Source: Clostridium sp. AM22-11AC (GTDB lineage Bacteria > Bacillota > Clostridia > Lachnospirales > Lachnospiraceae). Taken from it: a DNA stretch of 64,000 bases. The DNA lies in NCBI RefSeq assembly GCF_003473545.1, contig NZ_QUCM01000001.1:1-64000 (forward strand). The letters run 5' to 3'. Of the stretch, positions 24,370 to 33,555 are shown in pieces. The notes beneath the pieces were generated by a model. It saw nothing but the letters and a program-made list of their open reading frames with translations. It searched no databases and had not been told where the DNA came from. The position numbers and the translations under genes are program-made. The number at the start of each line of letters is the position of its first letter. Position 1 is the first letter of the stretch.

Positions 24370-25734
24370 ATGGAATACCGTATTGAACATGACTCTATGG
24401 GCGAAGTACAGGTTCCGGCTGACCGTTACTGGGGGGCCCAGACCCAGAGAAGTTTCCAGAACTTCCCTATTGGAACCGAAAAGATCCCCATGGAAGTAAT
24501 CCGTGCTTTTGCCATTTTAAAAAAGGCAGCAGCTATTGCAAATAACCGCCTTGGAAAACTGGATGATAAGCGCCTTGCTCTTATTTCACAGGCCTGCGAT
24601 GAAATACTGGCAGGTAAGCTGGATGACAACTTTCCACTGGCTGTATGGCAGACAGGAAGCGGCACCCAGTCCAATATGAATGTAAACGAAGTCATTGCAG
24701 GACGTGGAAATGCCATTGCAGGTGAAAAACTCCTTCACCCAAATGACCATTCCAACATGTCCCAGAGTTCCAACGATACTTTCCCGACTGCCATGCACAT
24801 TGCAGCCGTTATGGAGATCGAGGACAAGCTGTTCCCGGCGATTGACCGTTTAACCGATACTTTTACAAGACTGATGGCTGAAAATGAAGGCATTGTAAAA
24901 ACAGGACGTACCCATCTGCAGGATGCTACTCCGATCTCCTTCTCCCAGGAGATCAGCGGCTGGAGAGAAATGCTCATCAAATCCAAGGCAATGCTTACTT
25001 TAAGTTTAAAAGGACTTCACGAACTGGCACTTGGCGGCACTGCTGTAGGTACCGGTTTAAATGCTCCTAAGGGCTTTGATACAGAGGTTGCAAAGGCAGT
25101 TGCTGAACTGACCGGCAAAGACTTTGTTACAGCACCTAACAAATTCCACTCTCTTACCAGCAAGGATGAACTGGTCTTCGCTCACGGCGCCTTAAAGGGA
25201 TTGGCTGCCGATATGATGAAGATGGCTAATGACATCCGCTGGCTTTCCAGCGGTCCACGTTGTGGCCTTGGAGAAATCTTCATCCCTGAAAATGAACCTG
25301 GCAGTTCTATTATGCCCGGAAAAGTAAATCCAACTCAGTGTGAGTCTGTTACCATGGTAGCCGTCCAGATCATTGCCAATGACACCGCTGTAGGTATGGC
25401 AGCTTCCCAGGGTAATTTTGAGTTAAATGTGTTCATGCCGGTATGCATTTACAATTTCCTGCAGTCTGTACGTCTGCTTACTGACTCATTAAATTCCTTC
25501 AATGACCGCTGTGTCAGCGGCATCCATGCCAACCGTGAGAAGATGGATGAAAACCTCCACCGCTCCCTGATGCTTGTTACCTGCTTAAATCCATATATCG
25601 GATATGAAAATGCAGCGAAAACAGCAAAGAAGGCTTATAAGGAGAACATCTCCCTGAAAGAAGCCTGCGTAGAGCTGGGATTTTTGACCGCTGAGAAATT
25701 TGATGAGATCTTCCATCCGGAGCAGATGGTATAA
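24370..25734 (+). CDS. fumC: fumarate hydratase, class II
   Basis: 454 residues from the ATG at 24370. MEYRIEHDSMGEVQVPADRYWGAQTQRSFQNF, TGSGTQSNMNVNEVIAGR, PNDHSNMSQSSNDTFPT, GRTHLQDATPI and the signature GSSIMPGKVNPTQCE are all present. It hydrates fumarate to malate without an iron-sulfur cluster. The longer open frame starting at 24325 runs into IS sequence and is not the start. The upstream ribosome site is only a weak CAGGATAAG left after IS insertion. The malic enzyme gene follows, giving a fumarate-malate-pyruvate route. Confidence 0.95.
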   Translation: MEYRIEHDSMGEVQVPADRYWGAQTQRSFQNFPIGTEKIPMEVIRAFAILKKAAAIANNRLGKLDDKRLALISQACDEILAGKLDDNFPLAVWQTGSGTQSNMNVNEVIAGRGNAIAGEKLLHPNDHSNMSQSSNDTFPTAMHIAAVMEIEDKLFPAIDRLTDTFTRLMAENEGIVKTGRTHLQDATPISFSQEISGWREMLIKSKAMLTLSLKGLHELALGGTAVGTGLNAPKGFDTEVAKAVAELTGKDFVTAPNKFHSLTSKDELVFAHGALKGLAADMMKMANDIRWLSSGPRCGLGEIFIPENEPGSSIMPGKVNPTQCESVTMVAVQIIANDTAVGMAASQGNFELNVFMPVCIYNFLQSVRLLTDSLNSFNDRCVSGIHANREKMDENLHRSLMLVTCLNPYIGYENAAKTAKKAYKENISLKEACVELGFLTAEKFDEIFHPEQMV

Positions 25735-25766
25735 GCGATGCTTTGCAGTTTATAACTATTGTTAAT

Positions 25767-25789
25767 ATACGCCCACCTGTTGGGCGTAT
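25767..25789 (+). repeat. hairpin between fumC and malic enzyme gene
   Basis: ATACGCCCA-CCTGT-TGGGCGTAT, a perfect 9-bp stem. No T-run follows, so read-through into the malic enzyme gene is likely. Confidence 0.7.
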
Positions 25790-25824
25790 GAGTATAAATA
25801 ATTATCATAAGGAGACAACACACT

Positions 25825-26994
25825 ATGGATATCAATCAGGCTTCCCTTCAGATGCACTATGACCTTCACGGAAAGATCGAGGTAATTTCCCGTAAAAAGA
25901 TCGAGACCAGAGAGGATCTTTCCCTTGCTTATACACCAGGCGTTGCAGAGCCATGCCGCGTGATCGCAAAGGATTATGAGCAGTCCTTTAAGCTGACCCG
26001 CCGTTCCAACCTGGTAGCTGTTATCACAGACGGAACTGCAGTTTTAGGTCTTGGAGATATTGGTCCTGCTGCCGGTATGCCGGTTATGGAAGGAAAATGC
26101 GCCCTGTTTAAAGAATTTGCTGACGTAGACGCATTCCCACTGTGCATCGACTCCAAAGACACCGATACCATCGTTCAGACCATTTATCTGATCTCCAAGA
26201 GCTTTGGCGGTATTAACTTAGAGGATATTGCAGCTCCAAGATGCTTTGAGATCGAGCGCCGCTTAAAAGAAATGTGCGACATTCCGGTATTCCATGATGA
26301 CCAGCACGGAACTGCTATCGTAGTTGCTGCTGCATTATTAAACGCAGTAAAAGTAACAAAGAAAGAAATGGGCAAATTAAAGATCGTCATCAACGGTGCT
26401 GGAGCTGCTGGTATCGCAATCGGCAAACACCTGATCAACATGGGCTTTGGCAATGTGATCATGTGTGATATCAACGGTATCATCTGCGAGGGCGACGAAG
26501 GCTTAAATCCAGGCCAGGAAGAGATCTCCCACATCAGCAACTTAAATCATGAGCACGGCAAGCTGGCTGATGCTTTAAAGGGTGCTGACGCATTTATCGG
26601 TGTATCCCGTCCAAACCTGGTTACAAAAGAAATGGTTTCTACCATGAACAACGGTATCGTATTTGCCATGGCAAACCCGACTCCTGAGATCATGCCAGAT
26701 GAAGCATTAGCTGGCGGCGCTGCTGTTGTAGGTACCGGTCGTTCCGACTTCCCGAACCAGATCAACAACGTCCTGGTATTCCCAGGTGTATTCAAGGGCG
26801 CTCTTTCTGTTCGTGCAAAAGAAATCACTGAATTAATGAAGCAGAGAGCTTCCTACGCAATTGCCAGCATGATCCCGGATGAGGAACTGACTCCGGAAAA
26901 CATCATTGCTTCCCCATTAAACAAGAAGGTTGCTGATGTAGTTGCAAAGGCAGTTGCTGATACTGCTATTGAAGAGGGTATCGCAAGAGTATAA
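25825..26994 (+). CDS. NAD(P)-dependent malic enzyme
   Basis: 389 residues, the short bacterial malic enzyme type without a phosphotransacetylase domain. [76 protein letters not shown] (metal-binding Asp pair) and [16 protein letters not shown] (dinucleotide loop) are intact. It decarboxylates malate to pyruvate. AAGGAG lies 8 bases before the start. It follows fumC by 90 bases and is followed by a terminator at 27041-27083. Cofactor preference is not settled. Confidence 0.95.
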   Translation: MDINQASLQMHYDLHGKIEVISRKKIETREDLSLAYTPGVAEPCRVIAKDYEQSFKLTRRSNLVAVITDGTAVLGLGDIGPAAGMPVMEGKCALFKEFADVDAFPLCIDSKDTDTIVQTIYLISKSFGGINLEDIAAPRCFEIERRLKEMCDIPVFHDDQHGTAIVVAAALLNAVKVTKKEMGKLKIVINGAGAAGIAIGKHLINMGFGNVIMCDINGIICEGDEGLNPGQEEISHISNLNHEHGKLADALKGADAFIGVSRPNLVTKEMVSTMNNGIVFAMANPTPEIMPDEALAGGAAVVGTGRSDFPNQINNVLVFPGVFKGALSVRAKEITELMKQRASYAIASMIPDEELTPENIIASPLNKKVADVVAKAVADTAIEEGIARV

Positions 26995-27040
26995 TAAACG
27001 TTACAGTTCAGCCATGGGCTGGTCCGGTACATATTTAATA

Positions 27041-27083
27041 AAGGCTGTGGCAGAATAATTTCAAATTCTGCTGCAGCCTTTTG
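27041..27083 (+). terminator. terminator after the malic enzyme gene
   Basis: AAGGCTG-TG-GCAGAAT pairs with ATTCTGC-TG-CAGCCTT (to 27080), followed by TT; a strong two-part hairpin. Confidence 0.8.
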
Positions 27084-27143
27084 CTATATATAACTACAAT
27101 CTTTCCCGCCTGTGACGGGCAAATGCACTGTTTTATTCCCCGT

Positions 27144-27160
27144 ATCCGCCGTTGGCGGAT
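27144..27160 (+). repeat. ATCCGCC/GGCGGAT hairpin before the bile salt hydrolase gene
   Basis: A 7-bp perfect stem with GTT loop, matching the hairpin style at 12204-12220. It lies about 50 bases before the ATG at 27211. No clear promoter is visible in this gap. Confidence 0.55.
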
Positions 27161-27210
27161 ATGGCACCGGACGATGATCCGAAAACAACACAACAGAAAG
27201 GACAACTTAC

Positions 27211-28191
27211 ATGTGTACAGCCGCAACTTACAAAACCAACGATTTTTACATGGGACGGACCCTGGATTATGAATTTTCTTATGGGGATGAGATCACAGTC
27301 ACTCCCCGAAATTACTCCTTTACTTTGCGTCATGGCGGAAAGCTGGAAAACCACTATGCTATCATTGGCATGGCCCATGTTGCAGGAAACTATCCTCTTT
27401 ATTATGATGCCATCAACGAAAAAGGTCTTGGCATCGCAGGCTTAAATTTTGTTGGAAATGCAACATATAAGCCTGTGAACCCAGACTCTGACAAAAAACA
27501 GATTACCCAGTTTGAACTGATCCCCTTTATCCTGGGTACCTGTGCTTCTTTAAAAGAGGCAAAAGAAGCTTTAAAAAACATGGACCTGGTAGACACACCG
27601 TTCAGCCCGCAGCTTCCGGTAGGAAGTCTCCACTGGCTCATTGCCGATGAGACCGGCTCTATTACCGTAGAAGCAGTAAAAGAAGGACTGATGATCTATG
27701 ACAACCCAGCAGGTGTCCTGACCAACAATCCTCCTTTTCCGCAACAGATGTTCCAGTTAAATAACTATATGCACTTATCACCCAGACAGCCCGTAAATAC
27801 ATTTTCAAAGGATCTGCCTTTAAATACCTACAGCCGTGGAATGGGCGCTTTAGGACTTCCCGGAGATCTGTCCTCTTCCTCCCGTTTTGTCCGGGCTTCT
27901 TATGTAAAAATGAATTCCCGGTGCAATGGGGATGAGCTTTCCAGTGTCAGCCAGTTTTTCCATATTTTAGGCTCTGTGGACCAGCAGAGAGGCTGCTGCG
28001 AAGTAGCTGAGGGAAAATATGAGATCACTCTTTATACCTCCTGCTGCAATGCAACAAAGGGAATTTATTATTATACCACCTATGATAACCACCAGATCAG
28101 CGCTGTAGACATGCATAAGACCGACCTGAACGGACAGGAACTGGCCCGTTTTACACCTGTTACCACAGAACAGATCCACTTTATGAACTGA
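27211..28191 (+). CDS. choloylglycine (bile salt) hydrolase family protein
   Basis: 326 residues. Cys2, the N-terminal nucleophile exposed after Met removal, begins MCTAATYKTNDFYMGRTLDYE, followed by the Arg and Asp expected in the pocket. LTNNPPFPQQMFQLNNY holds the conserved Asn pair, and LPGDLSSSSRFVRASYVKM the conserved Arg. These are Ntn hydrolases that cleave the amide of conjugated bile salts; related penicillin V acylases share the fold, so the substrate is not certain. GAAAGGAC lies 9 bases upstream. The gene supports a gut lifestyle. Confidence 0.88.
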   Translation: MCTAATYKTNDFYMGRTLDYEFSYGDEITVTPRNYSFTLRHGGKLENHYAIIGMAHVAGNYPLYYDAINEKGLGIAGLNFVGNATYKPVNPDSDKKQITQFELIPFILGTCASLKEAKEALKNMDLVDTPFSPQLPVGSLHWLIADETGSITVEAVKEGLMIYDNPAGVLTNNPPFPQQMFQLNNYMHLSPRQPVNTFSKDLPLNTYSRGMGALGLPGDLSSSSRFVRASYVKMNSRCNGDELSSVSQFFHILGSVDQQRGCCEVAEGKYEITLYTSCCNATKGIYYYTTYDNHQISAVDMHKTDLNGQELARFTPVTTEQIHFMN

Positions 28192-28207
28192 TCCTAAAAG
28201 CAGGCTG

Positions 28208-29524
28208 CTACTGCTCCTTATAAATTTTCAGCTGCCCTTTTTCCTTCTTTGCCAGATAAAGGGCAGTGTCTGCTTTTTTATATAAATCTTTAAAATCTTC
28301 CCCTGCGTTTCTTAAGGCTCCGCCTGCACTGATGGTAATATCCAGATCCGGATTGGACGTTTTCATGGCAATGGCAAACTCTTTTTGTATCTTTCCAATA
28401 ACATCAGCGCCTTTTTTCTCTGCATCTTCCGTAAAATATAGCATAAACTCATCACCGCCCAGTCGTGCTGTTACACAGTTCTCATCTGCATAATGCCGGA
28501 TCAGCTTTGCCAGATGGATCAAAGCCCTGTCACCTGCCAGGTGGCCTTTTGTGTCATTCATGCTCTTAAAATTATCTACGTCACAGATATAAAGAGTCCC
28601 GCTTTTTTCCTTTAAAAAGTCTGCCTCTATTAAGCTGATGGCCCTTTTCCGGTTATAAAGTCCTGTAAGAGGATCTAACTGTGCTTCTTTGATCAGCTGG
28701 TTCTCCCGCTCAATACGGTCAGAGACATCGGTCATAATACTGATCATGGCATCTCTTCCGTCTTCTGACTTTATCTTCTTTCCAATATCACTGACCCAGA
28801 TGATACGGCCGCCTTTCCCGACTATACGGTATTCCACCTTATATTCATTTTTCTCATGAAACTGCTTCTCGATGCTCTCTTCCACCCATTTCTGATCCGG
28901 TGGATAAATGATATTCATCATCTTTTCATTTGTGGCATCCACCAGTTCTTCATAGGCATATCCTAATATATTTAACATGGTATCATTAATGGTATAAAGA
29001 GGATATCCTTCTTCCAGATAACTGCCCATAATACCGCCGGGAAGGGCTTCTGACACCAGTTCCATCAGCTTTTCGCCGGTTTCAGAAGAAAGCTTCCGGA
29101 CACTGTTATTCCTGCCATAACGGAGAGGGAAAAATTCCTGATGTTCCTGCTCTACAGTTGGGGTAGACATATGTAAAGAGGCGATCTTCCATTTTCCATC
29201 CTCTTTCACACAGATACAGGTAAGACGGGTCAGCATTTCCATTGTTACACCTTCTGAGTCAATCTTTGCCAGAACATTGGTGAAAATACTCCATCCATAC
29301 TCTCCCAGAGGGTTTTCAGTATAGTTAAACAGTTCATAGTCAAGAGGCTGGGGCATTTCTTTAAATTCACATTCCATTAAAGCACGCAGTTCCTCTTTAT
29401 TTCTTGCCACTTCCTGTTCTCCGGTCCCAAGGCTTATCACCTGGTCCGTAAGAAGAGCCAGGGTATCCTCTAAATTCCGCTCTCTCAGATAATGCCTGAA
29501 AAATTGTTCCAGAAGTTCTCTCAT
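28208..29524 (-). CDS. SnoaL-like/PAS/GGDEF diguanylate cyclase
   Basis: 438 residues from the ATG at 29524; the ATG at 29536 is fused to the AGGAG ribosome site. Residues ~1-130 resemble an NTF2/SnoaL-like domain (FFRHYLRERNLEDTLALLTD...KWKIASLHMS). Residues ~145-265 are a PAS domain (LNILGYAYEELV, VEYRIVGKGGRIIWVSDIGK). Residues ~270-438 are a GGDEF domain with DPLTGLYNRK and intact GGDEF at 356-360. No RxxD inhibitory site is evident just before it. No membrane segment is seen, so it is a cytosolic sensor making c-di-GMP. Monocistronic. Confidence 0.88.
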   Translation of the reverse strand: MRELLEQFFRHYLRERNLEDTLALLTDQVISLGTGEQEVARNKEELRALMECEFKEMPQPLDYELFNYTENPLGEYGWSIFTNVLAKIDSEGVTMEMLTRLTCICVKEDGKWKIASLHMSTPTVEQEHQEFFPLRYGRNNSVRKLSSETGEKLMELVSEALPGGIMGSYLEEGYPLYTINDTMLNILGYAYEELVDATNEKMMNIIYPPDQKWVEESIEKQFHEKNEYKVEYRIVGKGGRIIWVSDIGKKIKSEDGRDAMISIMTDVSDRIERENQLIKEAQLDPLTGLYNRKRAISLIEADFLKEKSGTLYICDVDNFKSMNDTKGHLAGDRALIHLAKLIRHYADENCVTARLGGDEFMLYFTEDAEKKGADVIGKIQKEFAIAMKTSNPDLDITISAGGALRNAGEDFKDLYKKADTALYLAKKEKGQLKIYKEQ

Positions 29525-29572
29525 ATGCGTTTTCATCTCCTGTATGATTGCAGAGTTCCTGCAAAAACGATC

Positions 29573-30382
29573 TTAAGCCAGCATAAATTTCTCTACTACC
29601 AGTCCCACACCATCGTCATTATTAGAAGCTGTAATATAGTCTGCTGCCTTTCTTACCGGAAGGACGGCATTTTCCATGGCAACTCCAAGACCTGCATACT
29701 GGATCATGGTCAGATCATTATAACCATCCCCACAGGCGATCATCTCTTCTTTTGTCATTCCCAGATGCTGCAGCAGGCGCTCTAAAGACTGGGCTTTGTC
29801 AATTCCTTTCGGAAGTACCTCCAGGAAATAAGGTTCTGAACGGTATACTGCAAAATTCTTTCCCATGGCAGCCTTTACCTTTGGCTCTACGGTTGCCAGG
29901 TAATCCCCGTCATCTAAGAGAAGAAATTTTGCTACCGGGAAATTTACATGCTCTTCCATGTTGTCTACCTGACGCAGAGGAAGATGGTTGATCTTTGACT
30001 CTTTGTGGGCGTAAACGCACTGGTCATTATTGGTAATGATCTCCTCGCCCTCATAAGTCAGAAAATCCACCCCGTATTCCTTTGCCAGATCCATGATCTT
30101 CTTGTTTGACTCCACCGGAAGCAGGGATGAAAAGATCACTTCTCCTGTTTTACAGTTGGTGATCATGCCGCCGTTGTAGGATAAAATATAGCTTCCAAAA
30201 CGTGCCAGATCCAGTTCCTTTGCCAGTGGTTCCACGCCTGCTGTCGGGCGGCCGGATGCCAGCACCACGATCTTTCCTGCTTCCTGTGCCTTCATCAGGG
30301 CTTCTTTGGTCCTTGGTGTAATAACCTTGTCTCTATTTGTCAATGTTCCGTCCAGATCCAGGACGATGATCTTATAATCCAT
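29573..30382 (-). CDS. Cof-type HAD-IIB phosphatase
   Basis: 269 residues. DLDGTLTNRDKVI (nucleophile Asp), VLASGRPTAGVEPL (motif II), the C2 cap, and ACGDGYNDLTMIQYAGLGVAMENA (motifs III/IV) define the Cof/YidA group, which dephosphorylates sugar phosphates or flavin and thiamine precursors. I start at ATG 30382 because AGGA is 6 bases upstream; an in-frame GTG at 30394 is too close to that site. Substrate unknown. Confidence 0.9.
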   Translation of the reverse strand: MDYKIIVLDLDGTLTNRDKVITPRTKEALMKAQEAGKIVVLASGRPTAGVEPLAKELDLARFGSYILSYNGGMITNCKTGEVIFSSLLPVESNKKIMDLAKEYGVDFLTYEGEEIITNNDQCVYAHKESKINHLPLRQVDNMEEHVNFPVAKFLLLDDGDYLATVEPKVKAAMGKNFAVYRSEPYFLEVLPKGIDKAQSLERLLQHLGMTKEEMIACGDGYNDLTMIQYAGLGVAMENAVLPVRKAADYITASNNDDGVGLVVEKFMLA

Positions 30383-30432
30383 ATTTATCCTCACTTTATC
30401 GGTTTTTCATTTTTAATTAAATTAAATGCAGC

Positions 30433-30474
30433 AAAAAGGCTGTCATAAAATGGTACTACCACTTTATAACAGCC
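30433..30474 (-). terminator. terminator of the 30.6-33.2 kb ABC operon
   Basis: GGCTGTTATAAAG pairs with TTTTATGACAGCC on the minus strand, followed by TTTTTG (30437-30433). It lies after repeat copy A and before the Cof gene. Confidence 0.8.
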
Positions 30475-30482
30475 CCTTCACT

Positions 30483-30600
30483 CACGTCCCCCCGCGCTCA
30501 TGCACTCTACTGCCTGCTGACGCAGGCGGGACCTTCGTTAATGGGCCAGGAAAAACAAATGCCACCTTCGGTGTCCCTTGTTTTTCTTTTGAACCCATTA
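30483..30600 (-). repeat. ~120-bp structured intergenic repeat, copy A
   Basis: Shares with copies B-E the order (plus strand): CCCGCGC stem, GCCTGCTGACGCAGGC hairpin, TTCGTTAATGG, GAAAAACAAATG, a short GC hairpin, CTTGTTTTTC, and CATTA at the end. The A/T arms GGAAAAACAA and TTGTTTTTC form a long stem. It lies between the stop of the binding-protein gene (30631) and the operon terminator. TTGTGG-N18-TATAAT lies just before it on the minus strand. Confidence 0.75.
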
Positions 30601-30630
30601 TATCACATACAGACTCTATACCACAATCAT

Positions 30631-31686
30631 TTACTCTACATCTAAGATCAGAGATGCCACATCGACCGGATTTTCGATCATGCCTGTATCTTCCATGAAC
30701 TTCTCTGTTTTTTCCATGGCTTCAATATCACTGTCTTTGATCTCCATATCAAAATCATAAAGTCCGTACATTTCTTCTACTGCTGCTTCCTCTAAACCGG
30801 TTGCCTTTGCAGTGGCGGAAACTGCTGCTGCATGATCTGCGTCCATTTCATCTAACACCTGTTTCTGTGCAGTAAGAAATGCTTTTACCAGTTCCGGATG
30901 TTCTTCGTAGAATTTTTCACTGGTTGCAGTAACGATGGTTGCCTCTGTAAGACCTTCTCCGTCTGTCACTATATAAAATCCGTCTTTTTCCATATTGTAG
31001 GCAGTCGGACCTGCAAGAAGAGCCGCGTCTACACTTCCACCTGCCAAAGCTGCCTGGGCATCCGGGATCCCCATTGCCATAAATTCAATATCGTCCTCAG
31101 TCATACCTGCATTATTTAAGTAAGATACTAACAGTTCATGTAAAATGGTTCCCTTTGGACCTGCTACTTTCTTTCCCTTTAAATCTTCTGCTGTCTTAAT
31201 GCTGTCATCCTTTGCAAACAGCTTAAATGCCTTTGGGGAACGGCTGTAAATGCTCATGATCTTAATGTCTGCGTCATTGGAAGCAGATAAAATTACAGAA
31301 GTAGCGCCTACCGCATTTAAAAACTGGATATCTCCGGAAGCTAAGGCCTGTGTCTGCTCCGGTCCTGTTGTCAGATCTGAATACTGCACGTCATAACCCA
31401 TCGGACCAAATACACTGGCAAAGATCTCCTGATCCTGCTCTACGATACTGGGAACATTTAATGGAGACTTTACATAGGTAACAGACAGGGTTCCATTTTT
31501 CTCTGTCTCTGTTTTTGACTCCTCTGCACTGGTCTCCCTGCTTTCTTCCACGCTGCTTTCCTGTGCGCTCTGCTCTGCAGCCTGCGTTTCTGCCGGTGCC
31601 TGGCTTTCTGCATTTTTAGCACCGCATCCTCCTAAAATTCCCACTGCTGCCAGCACTGCTGCTGCATAAACATTCCATTTTTTCAT
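30631..31686 (-). CDS. ABC transporter substrate-binding lipoprotein, NMT1/SsuA-like
   Basis: 351 residues. Lipobox GILGGCGAK (Cys ~21) then a Gln/Glu/Ser-rich linker (~22-65). VTYVKSPLNVPSIVEQDQEIF, LKGKKVAGPKGTILHELLVSYL and AAQAALAGGSVDAALLAGPTA fit the NMT1/SsuA/TauA family that binds sulfonates, thiamine pyrimidine precursors or nitrate-like ligands. It is the third gene after a permease and an ATPase of the matching type. The ligand is not known. Confidence 0.88.
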   Translation of the reverse strand: MKKWNVYAAAVLAAVGILGGCGAKNAESQAPAETQAAEQSAQESSVEESRETSAEESKTETEKNGTLSVTYVKSPLNVPSIVEQDQEIFASVFGPMGYDVQYSDLTTGPEQTQALASGDIQFLNAVGATSVILSASNDADIKIMSIYSRSPKAFKLFAKDDSIKTAEDLKGKKVAGPKGTILHELLVSYLNNAGMTEDDIEFMAMGIPDAQAALAGGSVDAALLAGPTAYNMEKDGFYIVTDGEGLTEATIVTATSEKFYEEHPELVKAFLTAQKQVLDEMDADHAAAVSATAKATGLEEAAVEEMYGLYDFDMEIKDSDIEAMEKTEKFMEDTGMIENPVDVASLILDVE

Positions 31687-31718
31687 ATTTCATTTCCTCC
31701 CGTTTTTTATGTTAGGTT

Positions 31719-32477
31719 TTAAAAGTTTTTTTGCGTTTGTGACCTGTTTTCCAGTGTTTTAATGATCTTTCGTTTAATGCCGATCATTTCTTCTGACAAC
31801 AGGTCTCTGGGATATGCCAGATTTTCTCCAATCGTAAACCAGCTTCCTACCTTCCCATTTTCCATAATAAGGATCTCATCCCCTAAAAGCAGGGCCTCAT
31901 CTACGCTGTGGGTGACAAACAACGCCCCCATTTTCTCTTCTGCGCAGATCCTTAAAAACTCCTTTTGCATGGTCTGCCTGGTAAAATGATCCAGAGCTGC
32001 AAAAGGTTCATCCATCAGCAGATACGAGGCATCACAGGCTAATGCCCTTGCCAGAGCTGCCCGCTGCATCATTCCTCCTGATAACTGGTCCGGATAAGCT
32101 TTTCCAAATTTTTCCAGTCCTGTAAGTCTTAAAAGAGTTTCTGCCTTTTCTTTTAACTTTGATTTTGAATGTTTCTTTTTGTCTGCCCCAAATAAAATAT
32201 TTTGTTCTAAAGTAAGCCATGGCATCAGGCGGGGTTCCTGAAAAACCACTCCCAGTTTTTCAGGCTGTTCAAAAAGGATCTGACCGCCATCTAATGTTTC
32301 AAGACCTGCCAGGATCCGCAGAAGCGTGGTTTTTCCGCAGCCACTGCGCCCTAATATCACCGTGATCTTTTCTGTATCCAGATCTGTGGAAAACCGTCTT
32401 AACACCGGATGACTGTTTTTTGATACTTCAAAGCTTTTTTCCAGCTGTTTTAATCTGATCTCAGCTATTTTCCACAC
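31719..32477 (-). CDS. ABC transporter ATP-binding protein (SsuB/TauB/ThiZ-like)
   Basis: 252 residues. Walker A VILGRSGCGKTTLLRILAG, Q-loop GVVFQEPRLMPWLTLEQNILFG, signature LSGGMMQRAALARAL, Walker B YLLMDEPFAALD, H-loop LFVTHSVDEALLLGDEIL are intact. The PW pair after the Q-loop is typical of nitrate/sulfonate/taurine-type ATPases. The GTG start at 32477 overlaps the permease end and abuts GGGAG, so the start is less certain. Confidence 0.92.
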   Translation of the reverse strand: MWKIAEIRLKQLEKSFEVSKNSHPVLRRFSTDLDTEKITVILGRSGCGKTTLLRILAGLETLDGGQILFEQPEKLGVVFQEPRLMPWLTLEQNILFGADKKKHSKSKLKEKAETLLRLTGLEKFGKAYPDQLSGGMMQRAALARALACDASYLLMDEPFAALDHFTRQTMQKEFLRICAEEKMGALFVTHSVDEALLLGDEILIMENGKVGSWFTIGENLAYPRDLLSEEMIGIKRKIIKTLENRSQTQKNF

Positions 32478-33246
32478 CTCCCCGGACCCATTTTCTGATG
32501 ATCCACAAAAATGCCTTATCGCAAAGCAGACCTACCAGGCCGATCACAAAAATCCCTACGATCACCTTGTCGGAGCGGGACATCTGCTGGGCATCCAGGA
32601 TCAGATATCCAAGGCCTTTTCCCGCAGCGATCATCTCCGCACCGATAATAGCCCGCCAGCTGTATCCAAGACCGATGCGCATTCCCACTAAAATATCAGG
32701 AAATGCCCAGGGAAGACGGATCTTAAAGAAACAGGCAGTTTTTGACAAACCACAGGTCTTTCCCACTTCCAAAAGCTTCTTATCACAGGAAAGAAGGCCT
32801 TTTCGGATGTTCATAAACATGGGAAAAAAAGACGCCAGTACAATAATGATGATCTTGGATGTCTCTCCAATCCCAAACCACAGGATCAAAAGAGCGATCA
32901 AACTGATGGGCGGCACATTGCGCATAAATTCCACATAAGGGCCATAGTATACTTCCAGATCTTTCTTTAAAGCAGCGATCATTCCCAGGCAGAACGCACA
33001 GACAAAAGAAATGGAAAAACCTGTCAGGACCCTCTTAAAACTTACCAGAACATGCTTAAGCAATGTCCCGTTTCCCGTCATTGTAACAAAGGACTTCCAC
33101 ACTTTTTCCGGTCCCGGAAGCACATAAGCACTCCATTTTCCTGACAAAAAGGCCAGCTGCCAGAGGATCAGAAGGATCAGTGCCGGAACACAGGCTTTTA
33201 TAAAATTCTTTAACTTTCCAGTGCCCTTATTCCGGATCTTATGCAA
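32461..33246 (-). CDS. ABC transporter permease (SsuC/TauC/ThiX-like)
   Basis: 261 residues with about six helices. LILLILWQLAFLSGKWSAYVLPGPEKVWKSF and the coupling segment EVGKTCGLSKTACFFKIRLPWAFPDILVGMRIGLGYSWRAIIGAEMIAAGKGLGYLI (read in parts) are typical of this permease group. I start at TTG 33246-33244, 7 bases after GGGGG; the longer frame to 33312 runs into the leader. First gene of the importer operon behind a ~250-nt structured leader. Confidence 0.88.
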   Translation of the reverse strand: MHKIRNKGTGKLKNFIKACVPALILLILWQLAFLSGKWSAYVLPGPEKVWKSFVTMTGNGTLLKHVLVSFKRVLTGFSISFVCAFCLGMIAALKKDLEVYYGPYVEFMRNVPPISLIALLILWFGIGETSKIIIIVLASFFPMFMNIRKGLLSCDKKLLEVGKTCGLSKTACFFKIRLPWAFPDILVGMRIGLGYSWRAIIGAEMIAAGKGLGYLILDAQQMSRSDKVIVGIFVIGLVGLLCDKAFLWIIRKWVRGGVENS

Positions 33247-33345
33247 AAAAATACCCCCTTTCTGCTTTTTGCGACTGTATGACACGTTAAAAGGCGCGAA
33301 ATACAGACACAAAAGCCCAAAGAGGGTATTTGTGTATTCTTTTAT

Positions 33346-33442
33346 ATGACAGGAAAAGCAGACCCCGTTTTAGGCCGCTGCCAGGAAATGACCAGCTGTT
33401 CTGGGTTGCAAAACAGGCGGAAAACTCCTTGTCTTCTGTCAT
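33346..33442 (-). ncRNA. structured leader of the ABC importer operon (candidate riboswitch)
   Basis: On the minus strand ATGACAG (33442-33436) closes with CTGTCAT (33352-33346). Inside, CCGC (33420-33417) can pair with a downstream GCGG, enclosing CTGTT-N-AACAG and CCAG/CTGG helices. A later hairpin ACACAAA/TTTGTGT (~33306-33336) lies before the TTG start. Parts look faintly like a TPP aptamer but the CUGAGA core is missing. Ligand unknown. Confidence 0.4.
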
Positions 33443-33504
33443 TTTATTTTCAGCGTCTTTCACTCAGAAAGTGCTCTGCACAGTCTTTGTGTCAGTCACT
33501 TTCC

Positions 33505-33533
33505 ATCATACGCTGAAATGAGAGCTGCGTCAA
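33505..33533 (-). promoter_or_regulatory. promoter of the ABC importer operon
   Basis: TTGACG (33533-33528) and TATGAT (33510-33505) on the minus strand, 17 bases apart. Confidence 0.8.
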
Positions 33534-33555
33534 CTCTTTTAGGGGGATTTCTTAG

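Noticed and set aside
33346..33442. TPP riboswitch
   Set aside because: A GAAC...CTGG...GCAGCG stretch looks similar in order, but the CUGAGA loop and the exact GCGNAGGGA end are absent.
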